Assembly: GCF_003413745.1 (NCBI RefSeq)
Contig: NZ_QVID01000002.1
Span: 682,001 to 746,000 of the forward strand
Origin: Marixanthomonas ophiurae
GTDB taxonomy: Bacteria; Bacteroidota; Bacteroidia; Flavobacteriales; Flavobacteriaceae
Direction: 5' to 3'
DNA: 64,000 nt
Notes under the pieces: generated by a model
What the model saw: only the letters and a program-made list of their open reading frames with translations
Told to the model about the DNA's origin: nothing
The model's database searches: none
In this document: positions 1 to 8,235 of the stretch, one piece after another
Layout of the letters: each line of letters begins with the position of its first letter
How positions within the stretch are numbered: the first letter of the stretch is position 1
Program-made: the position numbers and the translations under genes

Positions 1-2013
1 GAACTCTATCCATCACTTAAAAATCATTTTAATCATCCTGTAACTTTCCCAATTGAAATCATTATTGCATTGGATGAAAGATTATATGATTTCAATGCAC
101 AAGAATTACATGATTTTAAGACAGATATTTTTAGCCTTCATTATGAAATTATAGCAGAAGAAGGGAAAATTAAAATACAAGTCCCTTTTGAATTTTATTC
201 TATACTCCATAGAAAAGATAATCATGGTGAAAGACAATTAATGTCTGTAGTTATAGAAAGCATTAGTAAATTATTTAACAAAATTGGTTATGAGGATTTA
301 AATGAAGAAAATATACAATTAATGCTTGATAAGCATATTCCTTTGGGTTCTGCAAAAATGATTTTAACTGTAGATTCAAGTTACAATTTAAAAATAGATC
401 CGAGACATATTCCCAAAATAAGGTTTGTACAAAAATACGATAACTCTTTTGTTCTAGAAGAGATAGTCAAATGGCTCGATTATGATGAAAAAATACCTGA
501 AGATATAAATGATAAAAAAAGTAAGATTAAGTTACTTGTTGATTGTGTCAATATTATTATTGAAGAACTCAGAAATAGATTAATTGAGTACAATACACTT
601 GAACTACTAAAATTTTTAATGTATCGTCATGAAGCAATTATTCAGGCCAATGAATATAGAAAGTTATATATACCAGCAAGATTAGAATGTTTTTCAAAAT
701 ATACAGACGTTTTTAATGAATTTCAAGAATCAGAATCAGAACACGTTAATGCATCATTGTCAATGAGGTGTCTAATAGAATTTGTAAGTTCTGAACCATA
801 TTTTGGTGAAAAGTTACCAAATGACGATGATGTTGATTATTTACTGTCACTAATGCATGAAATGATTTATTTTGGCTATGTTCAAGATTTAATAAGATTT
901 GACATAGACAATCCTAAAATGGGATTATTAGAATCTGGAAGAATTGGAATAAGTAAAGGTTTTTTTGATGATGTATTGAATAACTATAATATATCAAATA
1001 AAGAAGATGAATTGGTTGACTACAAAGAGAATTTTGAATCTAATTTCAATAAACATGAAAAGAAAGAATTAGATAAAAAAACTGATGATGATTATTTCAA
1101 TAAAATTGACGAGGCTTTTCTATATGATTGGGGAATTACATTTTTAGAAATAAACACAATATCATTGTTTTTAGCAGAATATTGTTTTGTTCAAGAAAGT
1201 TCATATTTTAAAATGGAAGAAGATGAACTCATAGAATTGATATTAAAAGAAACAAAATTCAATAAAGAAAAAATTACTTTATATTTTAATGTACTTAAAC
1301 TTAATAGTAGAGGGAAAATGGATAAACCACCTGAAGGTTATATTCTTCCTGAAATCTTTCCTTGGAGATATAATAGAAAACTCTCTTACTTGAGAAAGCC
1401 TCTAATTAAAATTATTGATAAAGAGAAAAAAGTTTGGTATTTATGGAGTGCAAGGTTTTTAATTAAAGCATCAGATAATTTGATAGATCAGTTTTCAAAT
1501 GCAAGCCTTAGAGTAGAGAATGAGCATAAAGAAATTAAAAATTTGATTGCGAAACGACTTAATATTAAAGGTAAGAATTTTAGAAATGAAGTGCGAGATT
1601 GGTTAGTTAAGAACACCCAATTAAGAATTATTGATTTTGAAGTGAAAATTGATGTAAAAGGAGTTTTAGTAGGTAATAAAAATTATGGTGATATAGATAT
1701 TTTGGCATTTGATGATAAAATTAAACTTGTATACTCAATCGAGTGCAAAAACACGAAACAAGCTAAAATAATGTATGATTTTCAAAGAGATATAAGAAAT
1801 TATGCTGAGAAGCAATTACCTAAACATGTAGATAGAGATAAGTGGTTAAATGACAATCTCAAACAATTATCAGATAAATTTGGTAAAAAAGTGGATAATT
1901 ATAAAGTAAAATCTTTGGTAGTTTCATCTTATCAATTACCTATCAAATTTTTGGAAAAAACAGAGTTGCCTATATATTCATTTAATGAAATAAAAAGGTC
2001 TAAGATATTCTAA
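1..2013 (+). CDS. Unknown large protein with C-terminal PD-(D/E)XK-like nuclease domain (5' end outside window)
   Basis: The reading frame is open from base 1, so the gene starts to the left of the window; a TTG at 70 is only the first start-like codon seen. About 670 residues are visible. I do not recognise the first ~480: charged, mostly helical-looking, with no signal peptide or membrane segment. The C-terminal part has the spacing of a PD-(D/E)XK nuclease core. Counting from the TTG, there is a Glu near 507 (FRNEVRDWL), then GDIDIL with Asp 541 and 543, then IECKN with Glu 558 and Lys 560, followed by a helix-rich tail. This core occurs in restriction, repair and defence nucleases. The gene is very AT-rich. 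The nuclease fold is inferred from motif spacing; a defence role is only a possibility. Confidence 0.6.
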   Translation, partial: ELYPSLKNHFNHPVTFPIEIIIALDERLYDFNAQELHDFKTDIFSLHYEIIAEEGKIKIQVPFEFYSILHRKDNHGERQLMSVVIESISKLFNKIGYEDLNEENIQLMLDKHIPLGSAKMILTVDSSYNLKIDPRHIPKIRFVQKYDNSFVLEEIVKWLDYDEKIPEDINDKKSKIKLLVDCVNIIIEELRNRLIEYNTLELLKFLMYRHEAIIQANEYRKLYIPARLECFSKYTDVFNEFQESESEHVNASLSMRCLIEFVSSEPYFGEKLPNDDDVDYLLSLMHEMIYFGYVQDLIRFDIDNPKMGLLESGRIGISKGFFDDVLNNYNISNKEDELVDYKENFESNFNKHEKKELDKKTDDDYFNKIDEAFLYDWGITFLEINTISLFLAEYCFVQESSYFKMEEDELIELILKETKFNKEKITLYFNVLKLNSRGKMDKPPEGYILPEIFPWRYNRKLSYLRKPLIKIIDKEKKVWYLWSARFLIKASDNLIDQFSNASLRVENEHKEIKNLIAKRLNIKGKNFRNEVRDWLVKNTQLRIIDFEVKIDVKGVLVGNKNYGDIDILAFDDKIKLVYSIECKNTKQAKIMYDFQRDIRNYAEKQLPKHVDRDKWLNDNLKQLSDKFGKKVDNYKVKSLVVSSYQLPIKFLEKTELPIYSFNEIKRSKIF

Positions 2014-2397
2014 TAGAACATTAAATAAAATAGAAAGACGAATCTCAAACGGCCTCAGAAAACTTTGGTTAAAACAATAGGGGAGTGAGCGTTAAGCACT
2101 TTAGGGAGTCAGAACTACATATTCTTAATTTGACAAAAGTTTAATGTCGGTTCTACGTAGTCTTGATAGGTTCCAATCTTTCCTAAAGTGTAGCGAGCGA
2201 CCCGTATATTGTTTCCAAAGTTTTCTGAAGCCTTGATTTTTTGTTTCTTTTTCATCAAGGAAAAAGAAAGTGCAATAAAAATTTATTTACGGAATTTTAT
2301 AAGGAATGTAGACATTCAAGTAAATGTAAGCTTCAATAATACATATCTTTATTTCATATACGCATTTTAAGTATTATCGGCTAAAATTATATATGAT
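2014..2397. other. Gene-free stretch carrying a large inverted repeat
   Basis: No convincing coding frame is present between the nuclease-like gene and the YD-repeat gene. The left two thirds are the imperfect inverted repeat described separately (2051-2232). Directly after it, 2231-2237 (CCTTGAT) pairs with 2254-2260 (ATCAAGG) around a T-rich loop, followed by AAAAAGAAA. The remaining ~130 bases before the next gene are AT-rich with no promoter I can assign. Confidence 0.6.
2051..2232. repeat. Long imperfect inverted repeat, MITE- or REP-like
   Basis: The left arm 2051-2106 begins GGCCTCAGAAAACTTTGG and ends CACTTTAGGGA. The right arm 2181-2232 is its imperfect reverse complement, starting TCCTAAAGTG and ending CCAAAGTTTTCTGAAGCC. 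Arms are about 52-56 bases around a ~75-base centre, and the centre itself has weaker complementarity (AGAACTACATA against GTTCTACGTAGTCT). Neither arm is coding. This could form a long cruciform or RNA hairpin. It looks like a dispersed non-autonomous element; copy number cannot be judged from one window. Confidence 0.75.
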
Positions 2398-3585
2398 ATG
2401 AATTTTTATAATTACATCAAAGACCTTGACATAAGTGGAACAGTTAAATCAATTAAGAAGATATCCTATGAAGGGATTTTAGAAGACAATGCATTAATAA
2501 AAGCTAAAAGAAAAATAGATACACTTGATTTTTCGGAAAGTAGTCGTATAATATCACCTCATTTTAATATTGTAGAAAACCGAGATTATTTTTTCATTTT
2601 TGATAAAAACAATAATATTATTGAGACCCATCTCTTTAACGAAAAATCAGAACTTGAAGAAATTAGGAAACGCAAATATAATCACGATTTAATGGTAGAG
2701 GAACAGTTTTATAAAAATAAGACATTGCTTAAAACAATTAATTATGATTACGATACAAATAAACATATTACGAGCAAAAGTTATTTTGATAGCGAAAATG
2801 TTTTAGTCAAAAAGGAAGAATTTAGCTATTACAATGGTCAATATTTAAAACAACACGTTAGCAAAGTATCAAAAAAAGAAGTTGAAATAATCGAAAGATG
2901 CAGATATGATATTGAAGGAAATATCATGCAAAAAGTAAGTCAACATCATAAAATTAATTTTGAGTATGACCTTTCTGGAAATTTAATTGAAATGCTAAAG
3001 GAAAACATTAAAGATAATGGTTCGTATAGAAGTAATTTTAAATTTGACTCAAAAAATAGAATTATTGAAGAGGTCAGTTATTCTGTCCATAGTAGTGGAG
3101 AACCTTTTCAGAAATCGATAAAAAAGCATATTTATAACAATGACGATTTAATAATACTAACTGAATTTAGATTAATTAATTATGGGAAAAACACTGTAGG
3201 AGCCCTTCAAAGAGGTGATGGGATTTCAAGTGATACGACTTCTTATATGCATTTTATCTATAATACTAATAAAGAAGTAATAAGTTATGAAAGACTTAAT
3301 GAAAATGGAAGTATTCTAAGCTTGAAATCAAAAACCTACAATCATTCTGGGATATTAATTGAAGAAAGAGAGTATTCTCCGGATGCTAAAATATTTAATA
3401 GTTATAATGAAAATGGAGATAAAATTATTTGCAGAAAATTAGATCGTGGAAATAGAGAGGTTCAGTATAATCAATATTCTTATTTGTATGACAAAAAAAA
3501 TAATTGGATAAAACGAGTTTTTACGAAAAAGAACAATCCCAATTACATATATATAATAGAAAGGGAGATAGAATATTATGACTAG
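2398..3585 (+). CDS. YD-repeat-like (RHS-type repeat) protein, cytosolic
   Basis: This 395-residue protein is built from loosely repeated units of about 20-25 residues containing Y-D/N-x-x-G/N-N/K-x-I patterns, such as YDIEGNIMQ, YDLSGNLIEML, FDSKNRIIEE, YNHSGILIEE and YNENGDKIIC. That is the signature of YD/RHS-like or MORN-like beta repeats. There is no signal peptide, lipobox or membrane segment, unlike most secreted RHS proteins, and no toxin-like C-terminal domain. ATG 2398 is the only sensible start. It lies in AT-rich accessory DNA between a nuclease-like gene and a broken ORF. Function unknown; an intracellular adaptor, immunity-type protein or orphan repeat protein are all possible. 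Confidence 0.7.
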   Translation: MNFYNYIKDLDISGTVKSIKKISYEGILEDNALIKAKRKIDTLDFSESSRIISPHFNIVENRDYFFIFDKNNNIIETHLFNEKSELEEIRKRKYNHDLMVEEQFYKNKTLLKTINYDYDTNKHITSKSYFDSENVLVKKEEFSYYNGQYLKQHVSKVSKKEVEIIERCRYDIEGNIMQKVSQHHKINFEYDLSGNLIEMLKENIKDNGSYRSNFKFDSKNRIIEEVSYSVHSSGEPFQKSIKKHIYNNDDLIILTEFRLINYGKNTVGALQRGDGISSDTTSYMHFIYNTNKEVISYERLNENGSILSLKSKTYNHSGILIEEREYSPDAKIFNSYNENGDKIICRKLDRGNREVQYNQYSYLYDKKNNWIKRVFTKKNNPNYIYIIEREIEYYD

Positions 3586-3692
3586 GAATACTTTGCTGAT
3601 TATTTAGTCTTTATGCCACAAACTCGATCAAAGTATAATTGCCGTATCCAAGAAAAAGACAGTGAAAGAAACTTTTATCTTTACAATTGTAA

Positions 3693-4121
3693 ATGCAAGT
3701 ACCAAAATCTCAAATACAAGCCTTTGTAAAAAGTGAACTTGAAAAAATCAAGTTTACAATTACTCCAGATAAAAATAAAGTAGCGGCTTTAGACTATATT
3801 ATTACTGCACTAACAGGCAAAATCTATCAATTATATTTACGTTATATCAATCTAGATTCCAAACGAAAAATCAAAATCCTAAAGCAGGATTTAGGATAGA
3901 TTACAGCTAATCAGTATTTAGGATTGGTTTTGGTAGTTGAAAATAAGCCAATATTAATCTATGTATTTCCCTCAGAAATTATTTCGAAACCAGACGGAAA
4001 AATTTTCTTTAGCAATGATGTGAAACTATTACCATACCTGAGTAATTGGGAAATTAAGATATTCACAGCCATAATTCCTGAGCTTGTCAAATATGAAGTG
4101 AGTAAATTCTGTTTGACATAA
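3693..4121 (+). pseudogene. Unknown ORF interrupted by one in-frame stop
   Basis: ATG 3693 opens a 68-codon frame ending at TAG 3897-3899. The same frame then continues without another stop to 4121, so the whole would be about 142 residues if the TAG were sense. The two halves look like one protein: a helical N-terminal half ending KILKQDLG, then hydrophobic beta-like segments (YLGLVLVVENKPILIYVF). I recognise no family. A stop codon in an otherwise continuous frame, inside AT-rich accessory DNA, suggests a decaying gene, though two small genes or a sequencing error are possible. Confidence 0.4.
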
Positions 4122-4729
4122 TGTAAATGCTCTCAACAAAAAAATATTCAACAAAAGTACTTCATTAGTAAGGGTAAAGAAATTTATGGTGTTGGTTGTT
4201 GGTGCGCTGGAATAAATTTTTTACTCTTACGGGAAGCTTTCCCAAATGTTCTTGAAAACTTTTTTACAGCAGTATTATTCTTAAAAGGACAGAATAATAA
4301 TATATGACGAATATTTGCTTTTTTGCGGCTGGCTCTAAAGTAACTAGTTTTAAAACCATTACAGAGCATCCTAAAAAAGCAGAATTAATCAATCAAGCAC
4401 AATGTGCGCGGCAATTTTACATAGCGTCTAATTATAGAACATACCGACGAGACCTTCAATTTAGCCCAAAACCAAAAAGTTTAATTACCCCCAACGGATT
4501 TTCAATGAAACGTTCGGAATGTTCTGGGATATTTTACATAATATGAAATTATAGCAACATAGCAGTAACTTTAATTAGAATTACGGAATAACATATTTGT
4601 TCTATAATTTATATTATGTAAAACAGAATATTTCAAGAGCACTTATATATAATCGTAAAAATTTTATGTATAGTGTCTTTAACCCTTTCTAAAGCATTAG
4701 AATCGAAAAGCATAAAATGAGTGTGTCTA
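4122..4729. other. About 600 bases with no convincing gene
   Basis: Short overlapping frames exist on both strands (around 4184-4369 minus and 4304-4546 plus), but they contradict each other, show no recognisable domain and have unusual composition. The stretch holds one clear inverted repeat (4532-4623). It looks like decayed or regulatory DNA at the boundary between the accessory segment and the stress-gene region. Confidence 0.5.
4532..4623. repeat. Inverted repeat, 22-23 bp arms
   Basis: Arm 4532-4554 (starting TTTTACATAATATG, ending AATTATAG) is nearly the exact reverse complement of 4602-4623 (CTATAATTT then ATATTATGTAAAA); one base is gapped. The spacer is 47 bases. There is no U-tract placed to make it an obvious terminator. 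It may be the remnant ends of a small mobile element or a palindromic binding site. Confidence 0.55.
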
Positions 4730-4891
4730 TTACCACCATTCAAAAAAGAGTCCGGAAATGGCTACTCCTACTAATAATACAATAAGCACGATAACAATAA
4801 AGCTAGCTCCAAACTTTGTTTTAGCATTGTCTTTTAAAATATAATCTTCGTGATCTTGATGTTTTTGATTGTCGGGTGTATCTGTGCTCAT
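4730..4891 (-). CDS. Small single-pass membrane protein (53 aa)
   Basis: On the minus strand ATG at 4891-4889 opens 53 codons ending TAA at 4730. The product starts MSTDTPDNQKHQDHEDYIL, a hydrophilic charged head of about 27 residues. One strongly hydrophobic helix follows (about residues 28-50, with SFIVIVLIVLLVGVAISG), and the protein ends FFEWW. This head-plus-anchor layout and sensible codon use argue for a real gene. It begins 50 bases after the universal stress protein gene on the same strand and may be cotranscribed. No known family; a membrane stress peptide is a guess from context. Confidence 0.6.
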   Translation of the reverse strand: MSTDTPDNQKHQDHEDYILKDNAKTKFGASFIVIVLIVLLVGVAISGLFFEWW

Positions 4892-4941
4892 ATTTAGTAT
4901 TTTCTGTATTTATTTTTTATTTAAACTGTTATTAACGGGTT

Positions 4942-5406
4942 CTACTTTTTAACTGGTACCATAAATACCGGTATTTGGGTTTTCTCCAAGACTTTTGTCG
5001 CTTCGGTTCCCATAAATAATTTTTCCAATACACTATGGCTGTGCGTTCCCATTACAATGAGGTCGGCTTGCCATTCGTTTGCGTATTCTAAAATACATGG
5101 TGCCGTTTCGCCTTTTTTTATTTTGGTCGCTACCTTATTATCTAGATGCAAAGCTGCTTTTACTAAAAAATCCTTGGCTACATTTTCTATTTGAGAATCC
5201 ATTTCTGGGTTTACTGGGTAATTATACCCTTCATACCCTAAAAACGTACGATGTTCCATACCGTAGTAGCGTGTGTCTGCTATTACGTGTAATAAACAGA
5301 CTTGTGCCCCTAGTTTTTTGGCTAGTTTATAACCTGTCTCTGCCACTTTTTCTGACGTTGGGTGGTAATCTATTGCAATGACTATCTTTTTCATCCTCTT
5401 TGGCAA
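4942..5406 (-). CDS. Universal stress protein, UspA family
   Basis: This 154-residue protein is a single Usp domain of normal length. The N-terminus is a Rossmann-like strand with the usual Asp (KKIVIAIDYHPTSEKV), and the C-terminus has LIVMGTHSH, then FMGTEATKVLEKTQIPVFMVP. The nucleotide-binding signature G-x2-G-x9-G-S/T is seen as G-T-H-S-x9-G-T, so the second glycine is replaced by serine and ATP binding may be weak. It is cytosolic and expected to act under starvation or oxidative stress. On the minus strand TAACTTTA upstream resembles a -7 box. A small membrane protein follows it. Confidence 0.88.
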   Translation of the reverse strand: MPKRMKKIVIAIDYHPTSEKVAETGYKLAKKLGAQVCLLHVIADTRYYGMEHRTFLGYEGYNYPVNPEMDSQIENVAKDFLVKAALHLDNKVATKIKKGETAPCILEYANEWQADLIVMGTHSHSVLEKLFMGTEATKVLEKTQIPVFMVPVKK

Positions 5407-5521
5407 TTTATAGTTTACGATAACATAAAGTTATAAAACGTCTTTGTGCTATTGCCATAAAGGATTCTTAAATTTAAGTTTAATTAACAACACCGCCATC
5501 TAATCTCCATATAGGTTTGTT

Positions 5522-5529
5522 TACTTTTG
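5522..5529 (+). promoter_or_regulatory. -7 box 4 nt before the MFS start
   Basis: TACTTTTG is an exact TAnnTTTG box ending four bases before ATG 5534; a second match, TAGGTTTG, lies at 5512-5519. No clear -33 TTG is seen at the usual distance. If the proximal box is used the transcript would be leaderless or nearly so. Confidence 0.4.
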
Positions 5530-5533
5530 TGCG

Positions 5534-6751
5534 ATGCAAAAATCCCAACCTACCTCCCAATTCGAATTTGTAGCGCTAATGGCATCGTTAATGTCGGTCG
5601 TAGCCTTGTCAATTGATGCGCTATTGCCCGCATTAGACATTATAGGTTTCGATATTGGTGTTACTGATATTGTGAATAACCAGCTGTTGGTTACTATGAT
5701 TTTCCTTGGTTTGGGTATTGGCCCTTTGCTTTTTGGCCCTTTATCCGATAGTTTGGGTAGAAAGCCCGTTGTCTATATGGGGTTTGCTCTATTTATAGTA
5801 GCCAGTTTTATCTGTGTTACTGCCACTAGTCTTGAAGTTATGGTGTTAGGGCGTATTTTGCAAGGGATTGGTCTTTCAGCACCCCGAACAATTAGTATTG
5901 CAATTATCCGCGATTTGTTCCGAGGCGATTATATGGCGCGTATTATGTCGTTTGTTACGGTGGTTTTCATTTTAATACCAGTTATAGCGCCCACTATGGG
6001 AAAATTTATACTTGACTATTACAGTTGGGAAAGTATTTTTTATGTTCAAATAGGGATTAGTCTGTTGGTTTCCTTGTGGTTCTGGAAACGACAACCAGAA
6101 ACCTTATCTCTTGAAAATAAAAAGCGTTTTACTCCCCAAGTATTTGTTAGCGGTTTTAAAGAATTAATACGCCACAGACGAACCATCGGTTTTACTATTA
6201 TTTCTGGCTTTGTAACGGGTTCGTTTATGGTATATTTAAGCAGTTCGCAACAAATTTTTGAAATTCAATACAACTTAAAAGAAGAGTTTCCTTTTATTTT
6301 TGCGGGTCTGGCACTCTCCATTGGATCGGCCATTTTCTTAAACGGAACGTTAGTAGTTAAATACGGAATGGAAAAATTGATTACCACTTCCCTCCTAGCG
6401 TTTTTTATTGTTTCTATTGTTTATATCATTTTATTTCATAATTCTGAAAACCCAACTATTGAAATATTATTAATCTTCTTTGCCTTGCAATTTTTTTCTA
6501 TTGGTTTCCTCTTCGGAAATTTACGAGCGATGGCGATGGATCCTGTTGGTCATATCGCGGGGATTGCATCGGCTATTACCGGATTTCTCTCAATTGTTAT
6601 TGCGGTGCCGGTTAGTGTTTTTATTGGACGGTTTATTTCTGAAACAGCCTTACCCTTATTTATAGGGTTTTCTATTTGTTCAGGCGTGTCTTTGGTGTTA
6701 TTGTTCTATTTGAAAATGAAACGTAGAAAAAGACAACTTGTAAAAAAGTAG
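5534..6751 (+). CDS. MFS multidrug transporter, Bcr/CflA family
   Basis: This is a 405-residue inner-membrane protein with about 12 hydrophobic helices, the usual length for Bcr/CflA drug:proton antiporters. The loop 2-3 motif reads GPLSDSLGRKPVVYMG (MFS motif A, G-x-L-x-D-x-x-G-R-K). The antiporter region around ARIMSFVTVVFILIPVIAP in helix 5 matches Bcr/CflA proteins. The C-terminus is basic (KMKRRKRQ). It probably exports small drugs or metabolites; the substrate cannot be read from sequence. It is divergent from the universal stress protein gene and convergent with the lipoprotein downstream. Confidence 0.88.
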   Translation: MQKSQPTSQFEFVALMASLMSVVALSIDALLPALDIIGFDIGVTDIVNNQLLVTMIFLGLGIGPLLFGPLSDSLGRKPVVYMGFALFIVASFICVTATSLEVMVLGRILQGIGLSAPRTISIAIIRDLFRGDYMARIMSFVTVVFILIPVIAPTMGKFILDYYSWESIFYVQIGISLLVSLWFWKRQPETLSLENKKRFTPQVFVSGFKELIRHRRTIGFTIISGFVTGSFMVYLSSSQQIFEIQYNLKEEFPFIFAGLALSIGSAIFLNGTLVVKYGMEKLITTSLLAFFIVSIVYIILFHNSENPTIEILLIFFALQFFSIGFLFGNLRAMAMDPVGHIAGIASAITGFLSIVIAVPVSVFIGRFISETALPLFIGFSICSGVSLVLLFYLKMKRRKRQLVKK

Positions 6752-6785
6752 TTAGTAATAGTGTAGATTTTTATATTCTGAAGTT

Positions 6786-7274
6786 TTAGTTATCGTCTTC
6801 AGGTAATGCTTCTACCGTACCTTCATACCGCATAAAATCACGTTGGCTACTGTTTACGGTAATTGTACTGTTCTTGTTGTCATAAAGCGTTACAGTTACC
6901 TTATAGCTCTCCCCTTTTTCTGAAATAGTAAACGATATAATACTGGATTTTTTCCTTTGGTTGTAGATTAATTCTACGTCCTTCGGGTTGCCTTCAAACT
7001 CAATAGGACCACCGTCTAAAACATTACCACTTTGGCGTTGTCCATAAAAAGGTAAATATGCAGAGACATTATCTTGATTAAAGGTCAAAAAGTTAGTGTT
7101 TCCTATTAAGCTAATTTGGTTTCCTCGTAACGGATTGGCGTATTGCGATTCAATAGTAAATTGTTTGTCATTAGCCCATTGCTGTACCTGGCTCATTTCG
7201 CCTTCCTGTGTGGCGGTTTGGGTGCTTCCGCAACTTATTAAAAGCAGGGAAAGCATAAATAACATGGTTTTCAT
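6786..7274 (-). CDS. DUF4251 family lipoprotein
   Basis: The 162-residue product starts with a lipoprotein signal (MKTMLFMLSLLLISCGS; Cys 15 after LLIS), so it should be anchored in the envelope. The mature part is beta-rich with FTIESQYANPLRG, NQISLIGNTNFL and a Y-x-P-F-Y-G motif (AYLPFYGQ), features of the Bacteroidetes DUF4251 family. It ends with an acidic tail. The gene is monocistronic as far as can be seen. Function unknown; many family members are annotated as hypothetical envelope proteins. Confidence 0.75.
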   Translation of the reverse strand: MKTMLFMLSLLLISCGSTQTATQEGEMSQVQQWANDKQFTIESQYANPLRGNQISLIGNTNFLTFNQDNVSAYLPFYGQRQSGNVLDGGPIEFEGNPKDVELIYNQRKKSSIISFTISEKGESYKVTVTLYDNKNSTITVNSSQRDFMRYEGTVEALPEDDN

Positions 7275-7367
7275 AATTCAGTTTTTTAAAAGTTATTTTA
7301 TGTTTAAACTATCACAAAAATCATTCCTGTAACTAACACTCTATTTAGCTGGCTGAAAAAAGTGCTA

Positions 7368-8219
7368 TTAATTATACTTAATGTTGGTTACAAAAGCCCG
7401 GTATTTTAAAAGAGCCACAAACACAGCACCACCAATGGCATTTCCTAATAAAGCTACCGCTTGAAAAGCTGCATAATCACCAATAGATAAGGAAGAAGGC
7501 ACTAAAAGACCCGCAAATACTTCTACATTACCTACAATGCTGTGATGTAATCCTGCAAAAGAAAGGACGGCAGTAATCATATAAATAATAAAAATTCGGC
7601 TTATGGTATCTTTAGATGAAGAAATTACCCAAGACAGTAAGCCCATGAGCCATCCTGCTAAAACAGCACTTGCTAGAATAACCCACATACTGTAATCTGT
7701 TACGTGAACAGCAATTTTAGATATTGTTTCAGCATCAAACAGGTGTAATTCAGGGCCTATCCATACTAAAAGAGCTGCCATGGCCCAACCTCCTAATAAG
7801 TTTCCGAAAATTACTAATCCCCATAATTTCAATAAATTACTAATGGTTTGCTTTTTATTGAGTACTGGCAAGGTTAGTAATGAAGTTTGTTCTGTAAACA
7901 ATAATGATTGTCCAACAATTACCATTATAAATCCAACAGGATATACAAACGAAAGCATTTTAAACACGGTGTCTTCTGCTACTTTACCATGTAGAAAGAA
8001 AAATAGAGACGCTAATAATAAGTAGCTGAACCCTATTTCAAGTCCGGCGGTAAAGGAACTTACTAAGATGCTTAAGGGACTCTTTTTGTATACCTCTTGC
8101 CCTTCACAAATTTGTTGTTTTAGTATCTCTCCGTGTGATTTTGCTGTGTTGTCATCAGAAGTTTGTGAGTTTTCTAACTCGTTATCTATTTGTTCCTGTT
8201 CTTGTTCTTCTTTTGTCAT
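7368..8219 (-). CDS. Formate/nitrite transporter (FNT) family channel, YfdC-like
   Basis: A 283-residue protein with a very acidic, Gln-rich cytosolic head (MTKEEQEQEQIDNELENS) followed by six hydrophobic helices typical of FNT channels. The start of the membrane part (SPLSILVSSFTAGLEIGFSYL), the half-helix region GNLLGGWAMAALLVWIGP, and LHHSIVGNVEVFAGLL with the conserved central His and N-V-E resemble FNT/YfdC proteins. It should form a pentameric anion channel in the inner membrane. The long acidic head is like YfdC rather than FocA. The hairpin at 8236-8270 lies just before the gene and may limit read-through from the operon upstream. Confidence 0.82.
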   Translation of the reverse strand: MTKEEQEQEQIDNELENSQTSDDNTAKSHGEILKQQICEGQEVYKKSPLSILVSSFTAGLEIGFSYLLLASLFFFLHGKVAEDTVFKMLSFVYPVGFIMVIVGQSLLFTEQTSLLTLPVLNKKQTISNLLKLWGLVIFGNLLGGWAMAALLVWIGPELHLFDAETISKIAVHVTDYSMWVILASAVLAGWLMGLLSWVISSSKDTISRIFIIYMITAVLSFAGLHHSIVGNVEVFAGLLVPSSLSIGDYAAFQAVALLGNAIGGAVFVALLKYRAFVTNIKYN

Positions 8220-8235
8220 TAATTTATTTATAAAA

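Noticed and set aside
4184-4546. Two overlapping short ORFs on opposite strands (61 and 80 codons)
   Set aside because: They contradict each other, show no domain, have odd composition and lie in a stretch of apparently decayed DNA.
5079-5381. 100-codon plus-strand ORF
   Set aside because: It lies entirely antisense to the universal stress protein gene, whose family match is clear.
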